From contig NZ_CP080572.1 in assembly GCF_023746595.1 (NCBI RefSeq), forward strand, positions 1,720,530 through 1,784,529: a stretch of DNA of 64,000 nucleotides, read 5' to 3'. Positions 43,561 through 53,480 of the stretch are shown here, piece by piece. The position numbers and the translations under genes were made by a program. The DNA is from Thermococcus argininiproducens (lineage in GTDB: Archaea; Methanobacteriota_B; Thermococci; Thermococcales; Thermococcaceae). The notes beneath the pieces are model-generated. The model searched no databases and was not told the origin of the DNA. It was given only the letters and a program-made list of their open reading frames with translations. Position 1 is the first letter of the stretch; every line of letters begins with the position of its first letter.

Positions 43561-44778
43561 TCAAAATTTTTCTCTGTATAGCTTGGCAATTCTCTCAATT
43601 CCAATCGAAATATCTTCCTTGCTCGGTCTTGAGAAATTGAGTCTAATCGCATTCTTTCCAGTATCATCAGTGTAGAAAGGTTCTCCTGGAACCACTACAA
43701 CACCTTCCTTCCCCATTAATTCACTAGCAAAAGCAATTCCATTTGCCTCCTCTGGTAAAAAGAGCATTACAAACATCCCTGCAATGGGCCTTGTAAATTC
43801 AGCGTTTGGTAAATGCTCCTCAAGAGCCGTTAGCATAATATCCCTCTTCTCCTTATAGCCCAAAAGAGCCCCTTTAAGGTGATATTTTTCGAAATATCCC
43901 CTCCTTAAATATTCTAGGGCTATATATTGAGAAATAGCTGGGGCACAAAAATCAATGGGTTGTTTTTGCATAAGGACTTTCTTGAGGATCTCTCCTTCAG
44001 CTATTACCCATCCAATCCTGAAACCAGTTCCAAGAACTTTGCTTAAGGTTCCAGCAACGATTACTCTCCCATCTTTATCTAAGGCTTTTAAGGGGAGTAT
44101 GTTCTCTCCCTCATACCTCATGAAATTATAAGCTGTGTCCTCAATTATCAAAAGATCATATTCCGAAGCTATCTCAAGCAATGCCTTCCTTCTCTCCATG
44201 CTCATGGTAATCCCCATAGGATTTTGACCCGTTGGGATCGTATAAATGAACTTGATCTTCTGTCCTTTAGTTTTGAGCTCTTTAATCTTCTCCTCTAGAA
44301 GATCTACTCTCATCCCATCGTTATCAACTGAAACTCCTTCAATTTTTGCTCCTAATTGCTCAAAGGCCAGAAGAGTGTTTATGTATGATGGATTTTCTGT
44401 GAGGATTACATCACCAGGATCAATGAGAATTCTTCCCAATAAATCTAAAGCTCCTGTCCCACCTATTGTAATGACTATATTCTCAGGAGATACTTCCAGC
44501 TGATCATGTTTTTTCAGAAATGAGGCAATCTCTTCTCTCAATTCTGGGATTCCATTGGCTGGAGTATACATGACTGACTTCGCTTCTTTTTCAAGAATTT
44601 CCTTTGCTATTTCTCCAAGAACCTTCCTTGGGATTAAATCTGGATCTGGATCTCCTGCAGCAAGCGATATCAACTTCGTCCCCTTTTTTTGAAGCTCAGC
44701 AGCCTTTTTCATAACCTCCGCTAGAGCTGAACCTTTAATCCAGTTGGCCCTTCCAGCGAGGTATTTAGTGTATTCCAT
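43561..44778 (-). CDS. PLP-dependent aminotransferase, class I/II (aromatic/2-aminoadipate type)
   Basis: This 405-residue fold-type I aminotransferase has SLAAGDPDPDLIP at the N-terminus, ITIGGTGALDLLGRILIDPGD, YTIPTGQNPMGITMS and EDTAYNFMRYEG. The PLP lysine is in AGTLSKVLGTGFRIGW, and the substrate-carboxylate arginine is in AIRLNFSRPS. It resembles the Pyrococcus broad-specificity aromatic and kynurenine/2-aminoadipate aminotransferases; the exact amino acid cannot be decided. The start ATG 44778 follows GGTGGGCC. Confidence 0.9.
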   Translation of the reverse strand: MEYTKYLAGRANWIKGSALAEVMKKAAELQKKGTKLISLAAGDPDPDLIPRKVLGEIAKEILEKEAKSVMYTPANGIPELREEIASFLKKHDQLEVSPENIVITIGGTGALDLLGRILIDPGDVILTENPSYINTLLAFEQLGAKIEGVSVDNDGMRVDLLEEKIKELKTKGQKIKFIYTIPTGQNPMGITMSMERRKALLEIASEYDLLIIEDTAYNFMRYEGENILPLKALDKDGRVIVAGTLSKVLGTGFRIGWVIAEGEILKKVLMQKQPIDFCAPAISQYIALEYLRRGYFEKYHLKGALLGYKEKRDIMLTALEEHLPNAEFTRPIAGMFVMLFLPEEANGIAFASELMGKEGVVVVPGEPFYTDDTGKNAIRLNFSRPSKEDISIGIERIAKLYREKF

Positions 44779-44851
44779 GAGGCCCACCAATATTAAAGAT
44801 ATTCATAAAAATATTTATACGTTTTGATAAACGTCTTCTAGGGTGATATCA

Positions 44852-45856
44852 ATGAAACCAAGGGTTTTTATTACCAGACAAATCCCAGAAAATGGCATTA
44901 AAATGATAGAAAGATACTACGAAATAGATTTATGGAAAGATCAAAGAGAGCCTCCAAAAGATGTACTTTTGGAGAAGATCACGGACGTAGACGCAATCGT
45001 AACTTTAGTTACAGACAAGGTGGACAAGGAGCTCTTGGATAATGCATCAAAACTTAGGATAATAACCCAGTACGCGGTCGGCTATGACAATATAGACCTA
45101 GAAGAAGCTACCAAAAGAGGAATATACGTCACCAACACTCCAGGGGTTCTTACTGATGCAACTGCAGATTTGGCATTTGCTCTCCTCTTAACCAGTGCCA
45201 GAAGAGTAGTAGAAGCCGATCAATTTGTGAGAAGTGGAGAATGGAAGAGAAGCGCTGTTGGATGGCATCCGTTAATGTTTTTAGGATATGGTCTTAAGGG
45301 AAAGACACTCGGGATAATTGGATTCGGAAGAATTGGACAAGCAGTGGCAAGAAGGGCCAAAGGATTCGGAATGAAAATCATTTATTATTCAAGAAGGAGA
45401 AAACTAAAAGCTGAAAAAGAAATCGGAGCAGAATATGTTGACTTTGAGACGCTTTTAGAAGAAAGTGACTTTATAAGCCTTCATGTTCCCTTCACGGATG
45501 AAACACATCACATGATTGGAGAAAAAGAACTAAAGATAATGAAACCCACTGCAATTTTAATCAACACTGCAAGAGGGCCAGTTGTTGATACAAAGGCACT
45601 AATAAAAGCTCTCCAAGAGGGATGGATTGCTGGAGCAGGATTGGACGTTTTTGAAGAAGAACCTTATTACAATGAAGAGCTCTTTAAACTGAAAAACGTT
45701 GTTCTGGCCCCTCATTTAGGAAGTGCAACACATGAAGCAAGGGAGGGTATGGCAGAATTGGTGGCAAAAAACTTGATAGCCTTTGCAAAAGGAGAGATTC
45801 CTCCAAATCTAGTGAACAAAGATGTGATAAATATCAAAAAGCCAGGATTTGAATGA
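44852..45856 (+). CDS. gyaR: Glyoxylate reductase
   Basis: This 334-residue NAD(P)-dependent 2-hydroxyacid dehydrogenase has the catalytic set R in [10 protein letters not shown] in [11 protein letters not shown] and H in [18 protein letters not shown]. The nucleotide loop is [16 protein letters not shown], with RRRK after the second strand suggesting tolerance for [24 protein letters not shown] and much of the rest closely resemble the characterised T. litoralis enzyme as I remember it. The ATG at 44852 follows GGGTGATATC. It reduces glyoxylate to glycolate. Confidence 0.93.
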   Translation: MKPRVFITRQIPENGIKMIERYYEIDLWKDQREPPKDVLLEKITDVDAIVTLVTDKVDKELLDNASKLRIITQYAVGYDNIDLEEATKRGIYVTNTPGVLTDATADLAFALLLTSARRVVEADQFVRSGEWKRSAVGWHPLMFLGYGLKGKTLGIIGFGRIGQAVARRAKGFGMKIIYYSRRRKLKAEKEIGAEYVDFETLLEESDFISLHVPFTDETHHMIGEKELKIMKPTAILINTARGPVVDTKALIKALQEGWIAGAGLDVFEEEPYYNEELFKLKNVVLAPHLGSATHEAREGMAELVAKNLIAFAKGEIPPNLVNKDVINIKKPGFE

Positions 45857-46553
45857 ATCTCCTCGCATCTTCACACATATAAGCGTTATTGAAATAGAGA
45901 TAGCTTTCTTTTTTATTCCATTTTCTAATCCTGCTTGCAATTTCCTTTAGTTCCTCCTCCTCATATTTGTGCTTATAAATTATCCTTCCCCTTTCATAAG
46001 CCCCATGAAGTCGGTAATAGTTAATGTCACCTCGATGAACAGGTTTTCTAACAAAAGGATCTGAAACATCAATAAGCCCAAACTCCTTTACAAACTCCTT
46101 TATCCCTTTCTCACTCCAACCTCTAAGCTCTATCGCAATAATAAACTCTCTTTTTTCAATTTTAGAGAAGAACTTTTCTGCATTATTGAAGTTTTCCTCA
46201 GTTTCCTTAAAACTCTTGGGAAGCTGGATAAGAACAAATTTTGCTCCTAAAATCTCAGCTTCTCTAAGAGTCAACTCCCAATACCTAAAAACATCTGGAG
46301 TTGGTTTTAAAAGGCCTACTTCCGAAGTGGGTTTTACGTTGCTTCGTCTCCACGTAGGGCTAGTAGAAGGATGAGTCACACCTTGAAAAGCCTTTATAGA
46401 GAATATAAAATCTTTTGGAGCTTCCTGTCTCCATTTCTGAAGGGTTTTATCTCGGATAAGCTTGTAAAAAGTTTGTTGAACCTCTACGGTACCAAAATCT
46501 CGGAAATACTTCTCTCTTCTTTCACAAAAACCACATGTTCCTACAACTATCAT
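45834..46553 (-). CDS. DUF72 (YecE-like) family protein
   Basis: This 239-residue TIM-barrel-like protein has the DUF72 signatures VGTCGFC at the N-terminus, [46 protein letters not shown] and [24 protein letters not shown]. The usual final YVYFNN motif is [16 protein letters not shown]. Its biochemical role is unknown. The 3' end overlaps gyaR by 23 nt in convergent orientation. Confidence 0.9.
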   Translation of the reverse strand: MIVVGTCGFCERREKYFRDFGTVEVQQTFYKLIRDKTLQKWRQEAPKDFIFSIKAFQGVTHPSTSPTWRRSNVKPTSEVGLLKPTPDVFRYWELTLREAEILGAKFVLIQLPKSFKETEENFNNAEKFFSKIEKREFIIAIELRGWSEKGIKEFVKEFGLIDVSDPFVRKPVHRGDINYYRLHGAYERGRIIYKHKYEEEELKEIASRIRKWNKKESYLYFNNAYMCEDARRFIQILAF

Positions 46554-46576
46554 GATAAAAAATAAAGTAAAAGAGA

Positions 46577-47035
46577 TTAAAGACCTTTTTCCTTAGCTTC
46601 TGGTGGTTCTTCTATAAGATTGTCACTATACTTATCATAATCTGCTAGTAAGAAATCTTCGCTTATTGCAAGAGCCTTTACTGCCTTTTCTTCACCTGGG
46701 AACTTCTTGCCCGGGCAAACATCCACACACAAAGCACAGAACATACATCTCGAAACATAATGCCTTATTTTCCTAAGTTCAGGTATCCATTCCATGGCAT
46801 CTGCTGGACAAACAGTAATACAGAATCTGCATCCAATGCATCTCTCTGGATCATAATGAATCTTTCCTCTAAAGTCTTCTGGAACTGGAACTGGAGGATG
46901 TATCTTTACTTCTCCCTTTTGAACTTTCTCAATAAGTGCAGTAACATTAACTGGAGCATGCTTCACTGGAAAGGGATTGGTGAAAGGCTTTTGAAGTGCT
47001 TGTTTTATCATTAGGAACATTGCTTTGGTAGGCAT
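46577..47035 (-). CDS. MbhN-like [4Fe-4S] subunit, hydrogenase operon 2
   Basis: This 152-residue NuoI-type subunit has two ferredoxin motifs: CIGCRFCITVCPADAME (about residues 68-84) and CMFCALCVDVCPGKKFP (about 97-113). These two clusters carry electrons toward the small subunit. KPFTNPFPVKHAPV near the N-terminus docks to the membrane arm. It is the last gene of the operon, 1 nt after the M gene. Unlike its counterpart at 54883, it has no further Fe-S motifs, so it keeps the standard family length. Confidence 0.93.
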   Translation of the reverse strand: MPTKAMFLMIKQALQKPFTNPFPVKHAPVNVTALIEKVQKGEVKIHPPVPVPEDFRGKIHYDPERCIGCRFCITVCPADAMEWIPELRKIRHYVSRCMFCALCVDVCPGKKFPGEEKAVKALAISEDFLLADYDKYSDNLIEEPPEAKEKGL

Positions 47036-47036
47036 T

Positions 47037-48005
47037 TCACATCACCTCCACCCATATTAAGAGTAGACCTAGCAAGGCTATTATGTTCACGTAAACCCAG
47101 AATAACTTTGAAGCTTGTTCAATTCTGAATCTTGCGAAAGATGTCCTAACTAAGGTCACTGCAGATACGTAGAATAGCAGTACTTTGAATAAGAACCACA
47201 AGCCCTCAGCGATATAGAGCATCGGCCCTGAGAGGTTTAGACCAAATAGGTAACTGAGCGTAAATGGTATGAAAAGAACTACTTCTATTGCTATCATTGC
47301 AAAGCCTCTTACTGCGTCTGAGAGATAGAATAAAGCAAGGTTTCTTCCGCTGTACTCAGCAAGCATACCTTCGGCTATTTCTGTTTCTGCTTCAGCTATA
47401 TCAAATGGAAGCTTTGCAAGCTCTGCAGGAGTTACCCAAAGGAATACTATTAGAAGTAAGAAAACCCCTAATCCTCCCAGTGGACCTACAATGGTCCACA
47501 CAGGTGTTGAAGCTATAGTGCTTAGTGAAAAGCTCTTGTAGATCAGGGCAAAACCCGTTATCACTATTGCAAATGGCATTTCGTAACTCATCATTAAGAC
47601 CATTTCTCTCTGCGCACCAACTGAGGAAAATGGACTTCCTGAGGCAAATCCTCCAATTGCCATTGCAAGAGCCTGCAGTGTTAAAAGGTAGAGGATTACT
47701 ACTAAATCACCATAACCTTCCAAAGGTGCCTTGATAATGCCAAAGGGAATGTAGAGGAGGAGTGTCATTGAGGATGCGAGAGCTAAAAGCGGCATTGCAT
47801 TGAAGATCCATTTTACGGCATTTGCTGGAACTACAGTTTCCTTAAGAAGTAACTTTCCAACATCCCAGAAGGGCTGTCTTATTGGAGGCCCTATCCTTGA
47901 TGTCATTCTCGCAGAGACTCTCCTATCAATACCTTTGTAAACTAGTCCAAGAAATACCCCAATAAGTGGCATACCTACCGCATAAAAGATAGTTTCAGGG
48001 GTCAT
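47037..48005 (-). CDS. MbhM-like membrane anchor (NuoH family), operon 2
   Basis: This 322-residue protein with eight membrane segments is the complex-I Nqo8/NuoH-type anchor that links the hydrogenase arm to the membrane. RVSARMTSRIGPPIRQPFWDVGKLL and the acidic loop LPFDIAEAETEIAEGMLAEYSGR are the conserved features. GGFASGSPFSSVGAQREMVLMMSYEMP is also present. Its start overlaps the large-subunit stop by 4 nt. Confidence 0.94.
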   Translation of the reverse strand: MTPETIFYAVGMPLIGVFLGLVYKGIDRRVSARMTSRIGPPIRQPFWDVGKLLLKETVVPANAVKWIFNAMPLLALASSMTLLLYIPFGIIKAPLEGYGDLVVILYLLTLQALAMAIGGFASGSPFSSVGAQREMVLMMSYEMPFAIVITGFALIYKSFSLSTIASTPVWTIVGPLGGLGVFLLLIVFLWVTPAELAKLPFDIAEAETEIAEGMLAEYSGRNLALFYLSDAVRGFAMIAIEVVLFIPFTLSYLFGLNLSGPMLYIAEGLWFLFKVLLFYVSAVTLVRTSFARFRIEQASKLFWVYVNIIALLGLLLIWVEVM

Positions 48006-49240
48006 CTTCTCACCCCCAGTTCTTTTTCTAGCATCCTTGTTTTTTCGATGGCCTTCTTGTGAATATAAGAGTAATCCAGCATTTTGCCTGTTGAATCCTT
48101 CACAACTGCTATTCTATCATTACAGCACATACAAGGGTCAATGTATCCTACGACAACGGGAATATCTGCCACTTCAGCGCCTAGGAGACAATATGCCCAG
48201 CTGTTGATATTGTTGTAGCTTGGTGCTATCACCTTCCACACTGCGGGACCGTCTCTTGTTCCATCATATCTAAAGTAATGTATAACCTCACCTCTAGGGG
48301 CTTCATGGGCACCTATTCCTTCTCCTTCTGTTTTTTTGATTTTGTTCAAGAGGGCAATATAGTTAGGTATGGTCAGTATCCTCCCTTCAGGAAGGTTGTC
48401 AATACAGTACTCTATTATATCAAGACTCTGCTCTATTTCATAAATTCTGACCATAGTAACGTCATAAGCATCCCCTCTAGCTTCACCCACAATGTCCTGC
48501 GGCACCACTGCCTTCACATCTATATCTGCATAAGCGTCGTAAGGAATATCTTGTCTGATATCCATCCTCAGGCCAGCGGCTCTTGCTACTGGGCCTACAA
48601 GATTTAATTTAAGAGCTACATCCTTTGGGACCCGTGCTACTCCCCTAGTTCTTGCTTCATATACCGGGTCAGAAAGGAAAACTTCTTTCATGTGTTCAGT
48701 GAATTCCCAGTAGTATGTTATCATATCTTTGAGGGCTCTAATGTGGCTCTCCTTTAAGTCTCTCCTAACTCCACCTATCATGTACATGGAGTAATTTATT
48801 CTGTTCCCTGTAATAGCTTCCAAGATATCTAGAACTTTTTCTCTTCCTTTCCACGTCCAGAAGAGTAGAGAGTCAAAGCCTATTTCGTGGGCTATAACTC
48901 CAAGCCAGAGGATGTGGGAGTGTATTCTTTCAAGCTCAGCAATTATAGATCTTATGTACTGGGCCCTAGGAGGAGCTTCAATTCCAAGAGCTTTTTCACT
49001 GCCTATGACAAATGCATATGGGTGAGAAATTGAGCATATTCCACATATTCTTTCTGATAAATAGAGGGTTTGTATTGCATTCCTCTTCATACCCATGTAC
49101 TCTATTCCCCTGTGAGCAAAACCTCTCTTTACATCAACTTTTACTATCTTTTCTCCCTCAACTTCTGCTTCAACCCTAATTGGCTCCTTTAAAGCGGGGT
49201 GAATTGGACCAATGGGAACATAATAAGTTGTTTTAGCCAC
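48002..49240 (-). CDS. [NiFe]-hydrogenase large subunit, MbhL-like, operon 2
   Basis: This 412-residue large subunit carries the NiFe site. The first pair of ligands is C66 and C69 in ERICGICS. The second motif reads DPCMCCNDR with C370, C372 and C373, so both ligand positions are kept and one cysteine is extra. That rules out the S0-reducing Mbs/Mbx type as I know it, in which ligands are lost. NINSWAYCLLGAEVADIPVVVGYIDP precedes the motif. The protein clearly differs from MbhL at 56435. The start is GTG 49240, with GAGGTGA upstream; a GTG at 49249 is possible. Confidence 0.93.
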   Translation of the reverse strand: MAKTTYYVPIGPIHPALKEPIRVEAEVEGEKIVKVDVKRGFAHRGIEYMGMKRNAIQTLYLSERICGICSISHPYAFVIGSEKALGIEAPPRAQYIRSIIAELERIHSHILWLGVIAHEIGFDSLLFWTWKGREKVLDILEAITGNRINYSMYMIGGVRRDLKESHIRALKDMITYYWEFTEHMKEVFLSDPVYEARTRGVARVPKDVALKLNLVGPVARAAGLRMDIRQDIPYDAYADIDVKAVVPQDIVGEARGDAYDVTMVRIYEIEQSLDIIEYCIDNLPEGRILTIPNYIALLNKIKKTEGEGIGAHEAPRGEVIHYFRYDGTRDGPAVWKVIAPSYNNINSWAYCLLGAEVADIPVVVGYIDPCMCCNDRIAVVKDSTGKMLDYSYIHKKAIEKTRMLEKELGVRR

Positions 49241-49793
49241 TTTGCTCACCTCGTTCTTTCCTTATTTCTTTAACGCTTTTGTGAGTGTGTTTAATCATGT
49301 CATCAACACCATATTCGTCTTTTCTCCACGGATACTTTCCTTCAGGCCAGTCGTCCGGCAAGAAAAGATGTCTCTTGTTCTTAAGGCCATCAAATTCAAC
49401 CCCTAGCATTTCCCTGATTTCTCTCTCGTTAGTTTCAGCTCCCATCATAAGATCCGTTATTGTAGGTAGGATGAGCTCGTTCTTTGGAAGGTCAAATTTT
49501 ATAACTATGCTCACCTCACCCCAAGGATGCTCGTGGAAAAGTCCAAATGAATAAATCATTCGTATAGCTTCTCCAATGTCCTCACCAGTTATGAAGTGTA
49601 AATGTGGATAGTCTATCTTGAATATTGCTTCAATAGCCCTCCTGAAGGCACTCTTGTCTATCTCCATCCAAACTTCTTTATAGGTTCTGGGCTTCTTGAC
49701 TCCCATCTTGTATTCTTTGAGCTCATAGTTTAGTATAGCATCTCCAAGCTCCTCTTTTAATCTATCAAAGATCTCTTCAGCAGTTAATGTCAT
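49233..49793 (-). CDS. MbhK-like subunit (NuoC family), operon 2
   Basis: This 186-residue NuoC-type protein has YPHLHFITGEDIGE, VSIVIKFDLPKNELILPTITDLMMGAETNEREIREMLGVEFDG and FLPDDWPEGKYPWRKDEYG, the complex-I 30-kDa signature. It helps join the small and large subunits. Its start overlaps the J stop by 4 nt and its end overlaps the L start by 8 nt. Confidence 0.92.
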   Translation of the reverse strand: MTLTAEEIFDRLKEELGDAILNYELKEYKMGVKKPRTYKEVWMEIDKSAFRRAIEAIFKIDYPHLHFITGEDIGEAIRMIYSFGLFHEHPWGEVSIVIKFDLPKNELILPTITDLMMGAETNEREIREMLGVEFDGLKNKRHLFLPDDWPEGKYPWRKDEYGVDDMIKHTHKSVKEIRKERGEQSG

Positions 49794-50236
49794 TCTTCCT
49801 TCCCCTCCAATTGCTTTTCAAGCTTCTCAAGTTTAAGCCAAGCTTTCACCACTGCATCTATTATGGCCTCTGGCCTCGGAGGACATCCTGGAACATAGAC
49901 ATCTACTGGAATTATTTCGTCTATTGGGCCAACTATATTGTATGAGTCATAGAAAACTCCTCCACTGGTCCCACAATTCCCTATCACTATCACTGCTTTT
50001 GGATCTGGCATTTGCTCATAGACACGTCTTAGCTTGTCAGCAAAGTCTCTAGGAATTGCCCCCGTTACCAAAAGCACGTCAGCGTGCCTTGGGCTTCCAA
50101 CTAGTTTTATTCCAAATCTTTCTGCGTCATATCTAGGGGTTAATGCTGCAATTATTTCGATATCACATGCGTTACATGATCCTCCTGAGGCATGAAAGAC
50201 CCAAAGAGAGCGCTTAAAATTGGTTAGTTTTCCCAT
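49790..50236 (-). CDS. [NiFe]-hydrogenase small subunit, MbhJ-like (NuoB family), operon 2
   Basis: This 148-residue subunit holds the single [4Fe-4S] cluster nearest the NiFe site. Ligands are in GGSCNACDIEI (two Cys), IGNCGTSGG and VPGCPPRPE. RYDAERFGIKLVGSPRHADVLLVTG is the NuoB-like core. The start ATG 50236 follows GGAGGGGTG; the longer frame to 50251 would begin inside the I gene. Confidence 0.94.
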   Translation of the reverse strand: MGKLTNFKRSLWVFHASGGSCNACDIEIIAALTPRYDAERFGIKLVGSPRHADVLLVTGAIPRDFADKLRRVYEQMPDPKAVIVIGNCGTSGGVFYDSYNIVGPIDEIIPVDVYVPGCPPRPEAIIDAVVKAWLKLEKLEKQLEGKEE

Positions 50237-50237
50237 A

Positions 50238-50579
50238 TCACACCCCTCCAATTAAGATGAATGTTATTATAGCTCCAACTCCCAGGTACCATAGGATATA
50301 ATCCCTTATGTCTCCTGTATGCATAGTTTGAAGTACTGTGTAATACCCTTTTAGAGCCTCTATGAATCCCCAATAAATATCACCTGCTTTTACTTGGACT
50401 TTTTCCTTTGTTGGTTCAATGTTACCACTTAAGTAAGGTTTCACCTGATCGCTTTCCTTCTTATATGAGGGGTTACCTCTGGAATAAATGAGGTAGGCAA
50501 CTATTGCAAAAAGTGCTAGGAATATCAGCCAAAGCAGAGGGTTCCAAAATCCAGATGGAGTTGTTAGTGTAAAGCTCAT
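50238..50579 (-). CDS. MbhI-like connector subunit, operon 2
   Basis: This 113-residue protein has an N-terminal membrane helix (about 13-31), a polar stretch (PSYKKESDQVKPYLSGNIEPTKEKVQVKAGDIYWGFIEALKGYYTVLQTMHTGDIRDY) and a C-terminal helix (about 95-112). In Mbh this subunit links the antiporter module to the hydrogenase module. SDQVKPYLSGN matches the pattern seen in other Mbh I subunits. Neighbours overlap by a few bases. Confidence 0.85.
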   Translation of the reverse strand: MSFTLTTPSGFWNPLLWLIFLALFAIVAYLIYSRGNPSYKKESDQVKPYLSGNIEPTKEKVQVKAGDIYWGFIEALKGYYTVLQTMHTGDIRDYILWYLGVGAIITFILIGGV

Positions 50580-52129
50580 GCTAAACCACCCCAGCTATGA
50601 TATTGTGCAAAGTTAATTAACGCATCAACTGCTGGATACACAAGTTTATCCAATACTATGTTCGGGAAGAGACCGAATAGTATACACAATACTGCCAAAA
50701 TGACCATTGCTATAACCATAGGCTTTGGAACCTCTCGTTTCTCTTGGAATTTCTCTAACGGTGGTCCAAGGAAGGCTGATGCAAAAACCTTAACGAATGA
50801 AGCCAGTGTCAGGACACTAGTCACCATAGCGAATACCGTAAGGAGGGGGTTTAACCTATAGGAAGTCTCATAAATTAGAAGCTTACTTGCAAATCCGTTA
50901 AATGGTGGTAAACCAGATATTGCAGCAGCTCCGACCATGAAGCTTATTGTTGTTATCGGCATTTTTCTTGCAAGACCGCCCATTTCATTGAGGTTCCTAG
51001 TTCCAGTGACATAAAAGAGTGCTCCTGCTGTCATCAGAAGCAAGCTCTTGTAAATAATGTGGTTAATTATATGGAAAACTCCTCCCGCCATTGCGTCCCT
51101 TCCAAATTCTGCGAGCTTAGATGGATCATGTAACACTGTTAATCCAACGCCCACACCCAAAAGCATGTAACCTGTCTGGGAGATAGCGTGATAGCTCATC
51201 AATCTCTTAACGTCTTTTTGCACGAGAGCCATTGTAACTCCAATGAACATTGTGAGCACTCCAAGGATGGACATTATCCAACCTACCCGAGCAAGATCTA
51301 TTACTACGTTTGCAAAGAGCGTGAAACTGACTCTAAAGAGAGCGTAAAGGCTTGCATATGTTGCTACCAACAAGGGTGGGTTTATTCCAGCTGGCACTTC
51401 AGTATAAGCATCAGGTACCCAGTAATGCATTGGAACTGCACCGCACTTCATTGCAAATGACGTAAATAACAACCCAAGGGCTATCATGTCTACCATGTTA
51501 AAGGATACATTTTTTGCTATGTAAGCCAAATTTAAGTTTCCATACTGACCATAAAGTATGGCTACTGCAAATAGTACCATAAGAGAAGCTACAGCACTAA
51601 CGATGAGATACTTTATTCCGGCCTCACTTGCTTCCCCACGGTAGTTTCTAAAGCCTACTAAGGCCGAACCCGCTATTCCTGCTATTTCTAAGAACACAAA
51701 CAGGTTAAATAGATCTCCAGTGAGCACCATGCCCAAAATTCCAGTTTCTAAGAGCATCAGTAACGCATAGTATTTTTCTAATCCTGCCTCTTTTTCAACA
51801 TGTGTATATGAATATATGGCCCCAATAAAGCTCATCAAAGTGGCAGAAATTGCCATGAAGGCTCCCATTGCATCTACTTCAAACATAATTCTTATCGGAA
51901 CCGCGTAACCAGAAGGCAATACTATAGATGGCTTGTCTGCTCCAAAGACGTATACCATTATCCCATTAGTAACTACTTCCTTTGCCAGCAAGAGGGAGAG
52001 AATCACAGTACTACCAGTGATCAAGGCGGCCCACATCGAGACCCCTTTGTAATGCTTCTTGAAGAGTGGTGCTATAAACGCTCCGAAGAGTGGAACCGCC
52101 ACCATTAAAGCAGGTAAGTGCTCAATCAT
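50576..52129 (-). CDS. MbhH-like ion-pumping subunit (MnhD/NuoN family), operon 2
   Basis: This 517-residue antiporter-like protein has about 14 membrane helices. The charged residues expected in the ion path are visible: the glutamate in FEVDAMGAF and YALLMLLETGILGMV, lysine in LFTSFAMKCGAVPMHYWVPDAYTEVP, and HIINHIIYKSLLLMTAGA. It is the main ion-translocating subunit. It overlaps G by 4 nt upstream and I by 4 nt downstream. Confidence 0.94.
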   Translation of the reverse strand: MIEHLPALMVAVPLFGAFIAPLFKKHYKGVSMWAALITGSTVILSLLLAKEVVTNGIMVYVFGADKPSIVLPSGYAVPIRIMFEVDAMGAFMAISATLMSFIGAIYSYTHVEKEAGLEKYYALLMLLETGILGMVLTGDLFNLFVFLEIAGIAGSALVGFRNYRGEASEAGIKYLIVSAVASLMVLFAVAILYGQYGNLNLAYIAKNVSFNMVDMIALGLLFTSFAMKCGAVPMHYWVPDAYTEVPAGINPPLLVATYASLYALFRVSFTLFANVVIDLARVGWIMSILGVLTMFIGVTMALVQKDVKRLMSYHAISQTGYMLLGVGVGLTVLHDPSKLAEFGRDAMAGGVFHIINHIIYKSLLLMTAGALFYVTGTRNLNEMGGLARKMPITTISFMVGAAAISGLPPFNGFASKLLIYETSYRLNPLLTVFAMVTSVLTLASFVKVFASAFLGPPLEKFQEKREVPKPMVIAMVILAVLCILFGLFPNIVLDKLVYPAVDALINFAQYHSWGGLA

Positions 52130-52491
52130 CCCCTCAACCTCCTTACTCTTGTAATATCTAAGGTTCCATAGTGCTTGTAGATGTTAACTGCAAAGGCAAG
52201 CATCAACGCAGTTACTGCAACACCTATGACAATGCTCGTAAGAGTCAGTGCTTGGGGAGTCGGAAGAACCATTCTTCCCACAGCTTCCTGTGGTGCTTGA
52301 GTGTAGATTGGGACATATCCACCTTTGATGTATCCCACGGCTACAATGAACATGTTCACAGCGCCTTCTAAGATTTCGACTCCGATAACTACTTTTATGA
52401 GATTCCGCTTGAAGCCAATAGTGTAAAATCCTAACGCAAGTAGGATTGCAACTACAATAAATGGGAAGTTCACAAAGATGTTACCATTCAT
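52126..52491 (-). CDS. MbhG-like subunit (MnhC/NuoK family), operon 2
   Basis: This 121-residue, three-helix protein has GFYTIGFKRNLIKVVIGVEILEGAVNMFIVAVGY with the membrane glutamate of NuoK-like proteins, then LPTPQALTLTSIVIGVAVTALMLAFAVNIYKHYGTLDITRVRRLRG. It pairs with the H subunit. The start overlaps F by 11 nt. Confidence 0.93.
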   Translation of the reverse strand: MNGNIFVNFPFIVVAILLALGFYTIGFKRNLIKVVIGVEILEGAVNMFIVAVGYIKGGYVPIYTQAPQEAVGRMVLPTPQALTLTSIVIGVAVTALMLAFAVNIYKHYGTLDITRVRRLRG

Positions 52492-52948
52492 CTCTCTCCC
52501 TCCTTAGAATCAAGAAGAAGATTAGTATGATGCTTGTAAGACCAGCCAAGACTTTTGTTCCAACGAAGATGTTAAGGTATGAGAGGGTTCCTCCAGTATT
52601 CAAGTATCCAGGATTTATCCCCTCTGGTGTGGGGGCGCCAAAGAGAAATCCACTGTTTGCTATTGCATTTTTCAGGAAGGTATAGCCCATTAGTCCCAAG
52701 AGGCCAATGCCCAAAAATCCAAGTGCTCCAATGCTCTCCAGTTGAGTTAAGGGGGTTTTTTCAAAGAGTTCTTGGACTTTGTCTTTGCTGTTAGCTACGA
52801 TCAACAACGCCAAACCACTTGCAAAAACTGCTCCTCCCTGAAAACCACCTCCTGGAGTTAAATGTCCATGGAGGATTATATATGCCCCAAATACAAGTAT
52901 CAATGAAGCCAGAAATCTAGTAGTTGTCCTTATGATCGTGGTAGTCAT
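52481..52948 (-). CDS. MbhF-like subunit (MnhB family), operon 2
   Basis: This 155-residue protein has four membrane segments and the MnhB signature [29 protein letters not shown] (residues about 20-48). A loop ([33 protein letters not shown]) precedes the last helix. It belongs to the Mrp-type half and overlaps E by 4 nt. Confidence 0.93.
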   Translation of the reverse strand: MTTTIIRTTTRFLASLILVFGAYIILHGHLTPGGGFQGGAVFASGLALLIVANSKDKVQELFEKTPLTQLESIGALGFLGIGLLGLMGYTFLKNAIANSGFLFGAPTPEGINPGYLNTGGTLSYLNIFVGTKVLAGLTSIILIFFLILRRERDEW

Positions 52949-53220
52949 TTTCCTCTCCCCCCATACTGCCTCAGTGCCATTAAAACTCCAGCTACTGCAG
53001 TAAATAGAACTGTGGCTTCGCCAAGAGTATCGAAACCTCTGTAGTCAAACACAACGCTTGTAACGACATTATTAGCTGACGCTTCTTCTTGAGCATGATC
53101 TATAAAGTATGCATCCATTTCCATATGAGGAGGTTCTCCAAAAGGCCTTATACTTATGGCCGCTGCAAATAGGAATAGCGTAAATGCCAAGAATGCAAAA
53201 AGTCCCAATGCTCTCCTCAT
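52945..53220 (-). CDS. MbhE-like subunit, operon 2
   Basis: This 91-residue protein has two membrane segments (about 5-25 and 67-84) and the conserved middle [71 protein letters not shown] is the signature of the C-terminal part of MnhA, which this subunit represents as a separate gene. Confidence 0.92.
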   Translation of the reverse strand: MRRALGLFAFLAFTLFLFAAAISIRPFGEPPHMEMDAYFIDHAQEEASANNVVTSVVFDYRGFDTLGEATVLFTAVAGVLMALRQYGGRGK

Positions 53221-53480
53221 TCTACCACCTCCTCATCGGTGGTGTTTCGTATAGCAAGAAGATACATCGCCGTTGTGAGTCCTGCTCCAACACCAGCCTC
53301 TGCTATTGCTACATCTGGTGCTTGTAGAATATAGAACTCCACAGAAAGAGCCAAGCTAAAAACAGCCATTGCAATTACTGCTGAGATTAAGTTCTTGAAC
53401 CTAATTGCTGCTATTGAACTTCCAATTAAAGCTATGGCTATTAGAACTTGAATTGCCCAGAAAAATGTTTCAGGATTCAT
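53217..53480 (-). CDS. MbhD-like subunit (DUF4040), operon 2
   Basis: This 87-residue protein has three helices: [51 protein letters not shown]. The [14 protein letters not shown] motif is that of DUF4040, another fragment of the MnhA C-terminal region. It overlaps C and E by 4 nt on either side. Confidence 0.92.
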   Translation of the reverse strand: MNPETFFWAIQVLIAIALIGSSIAAIRFKNLISAVIAMAVFSLALSVEFYILQAPDVAIAEAGVGAGLTTAMYLLAIRNTTDEEVVE

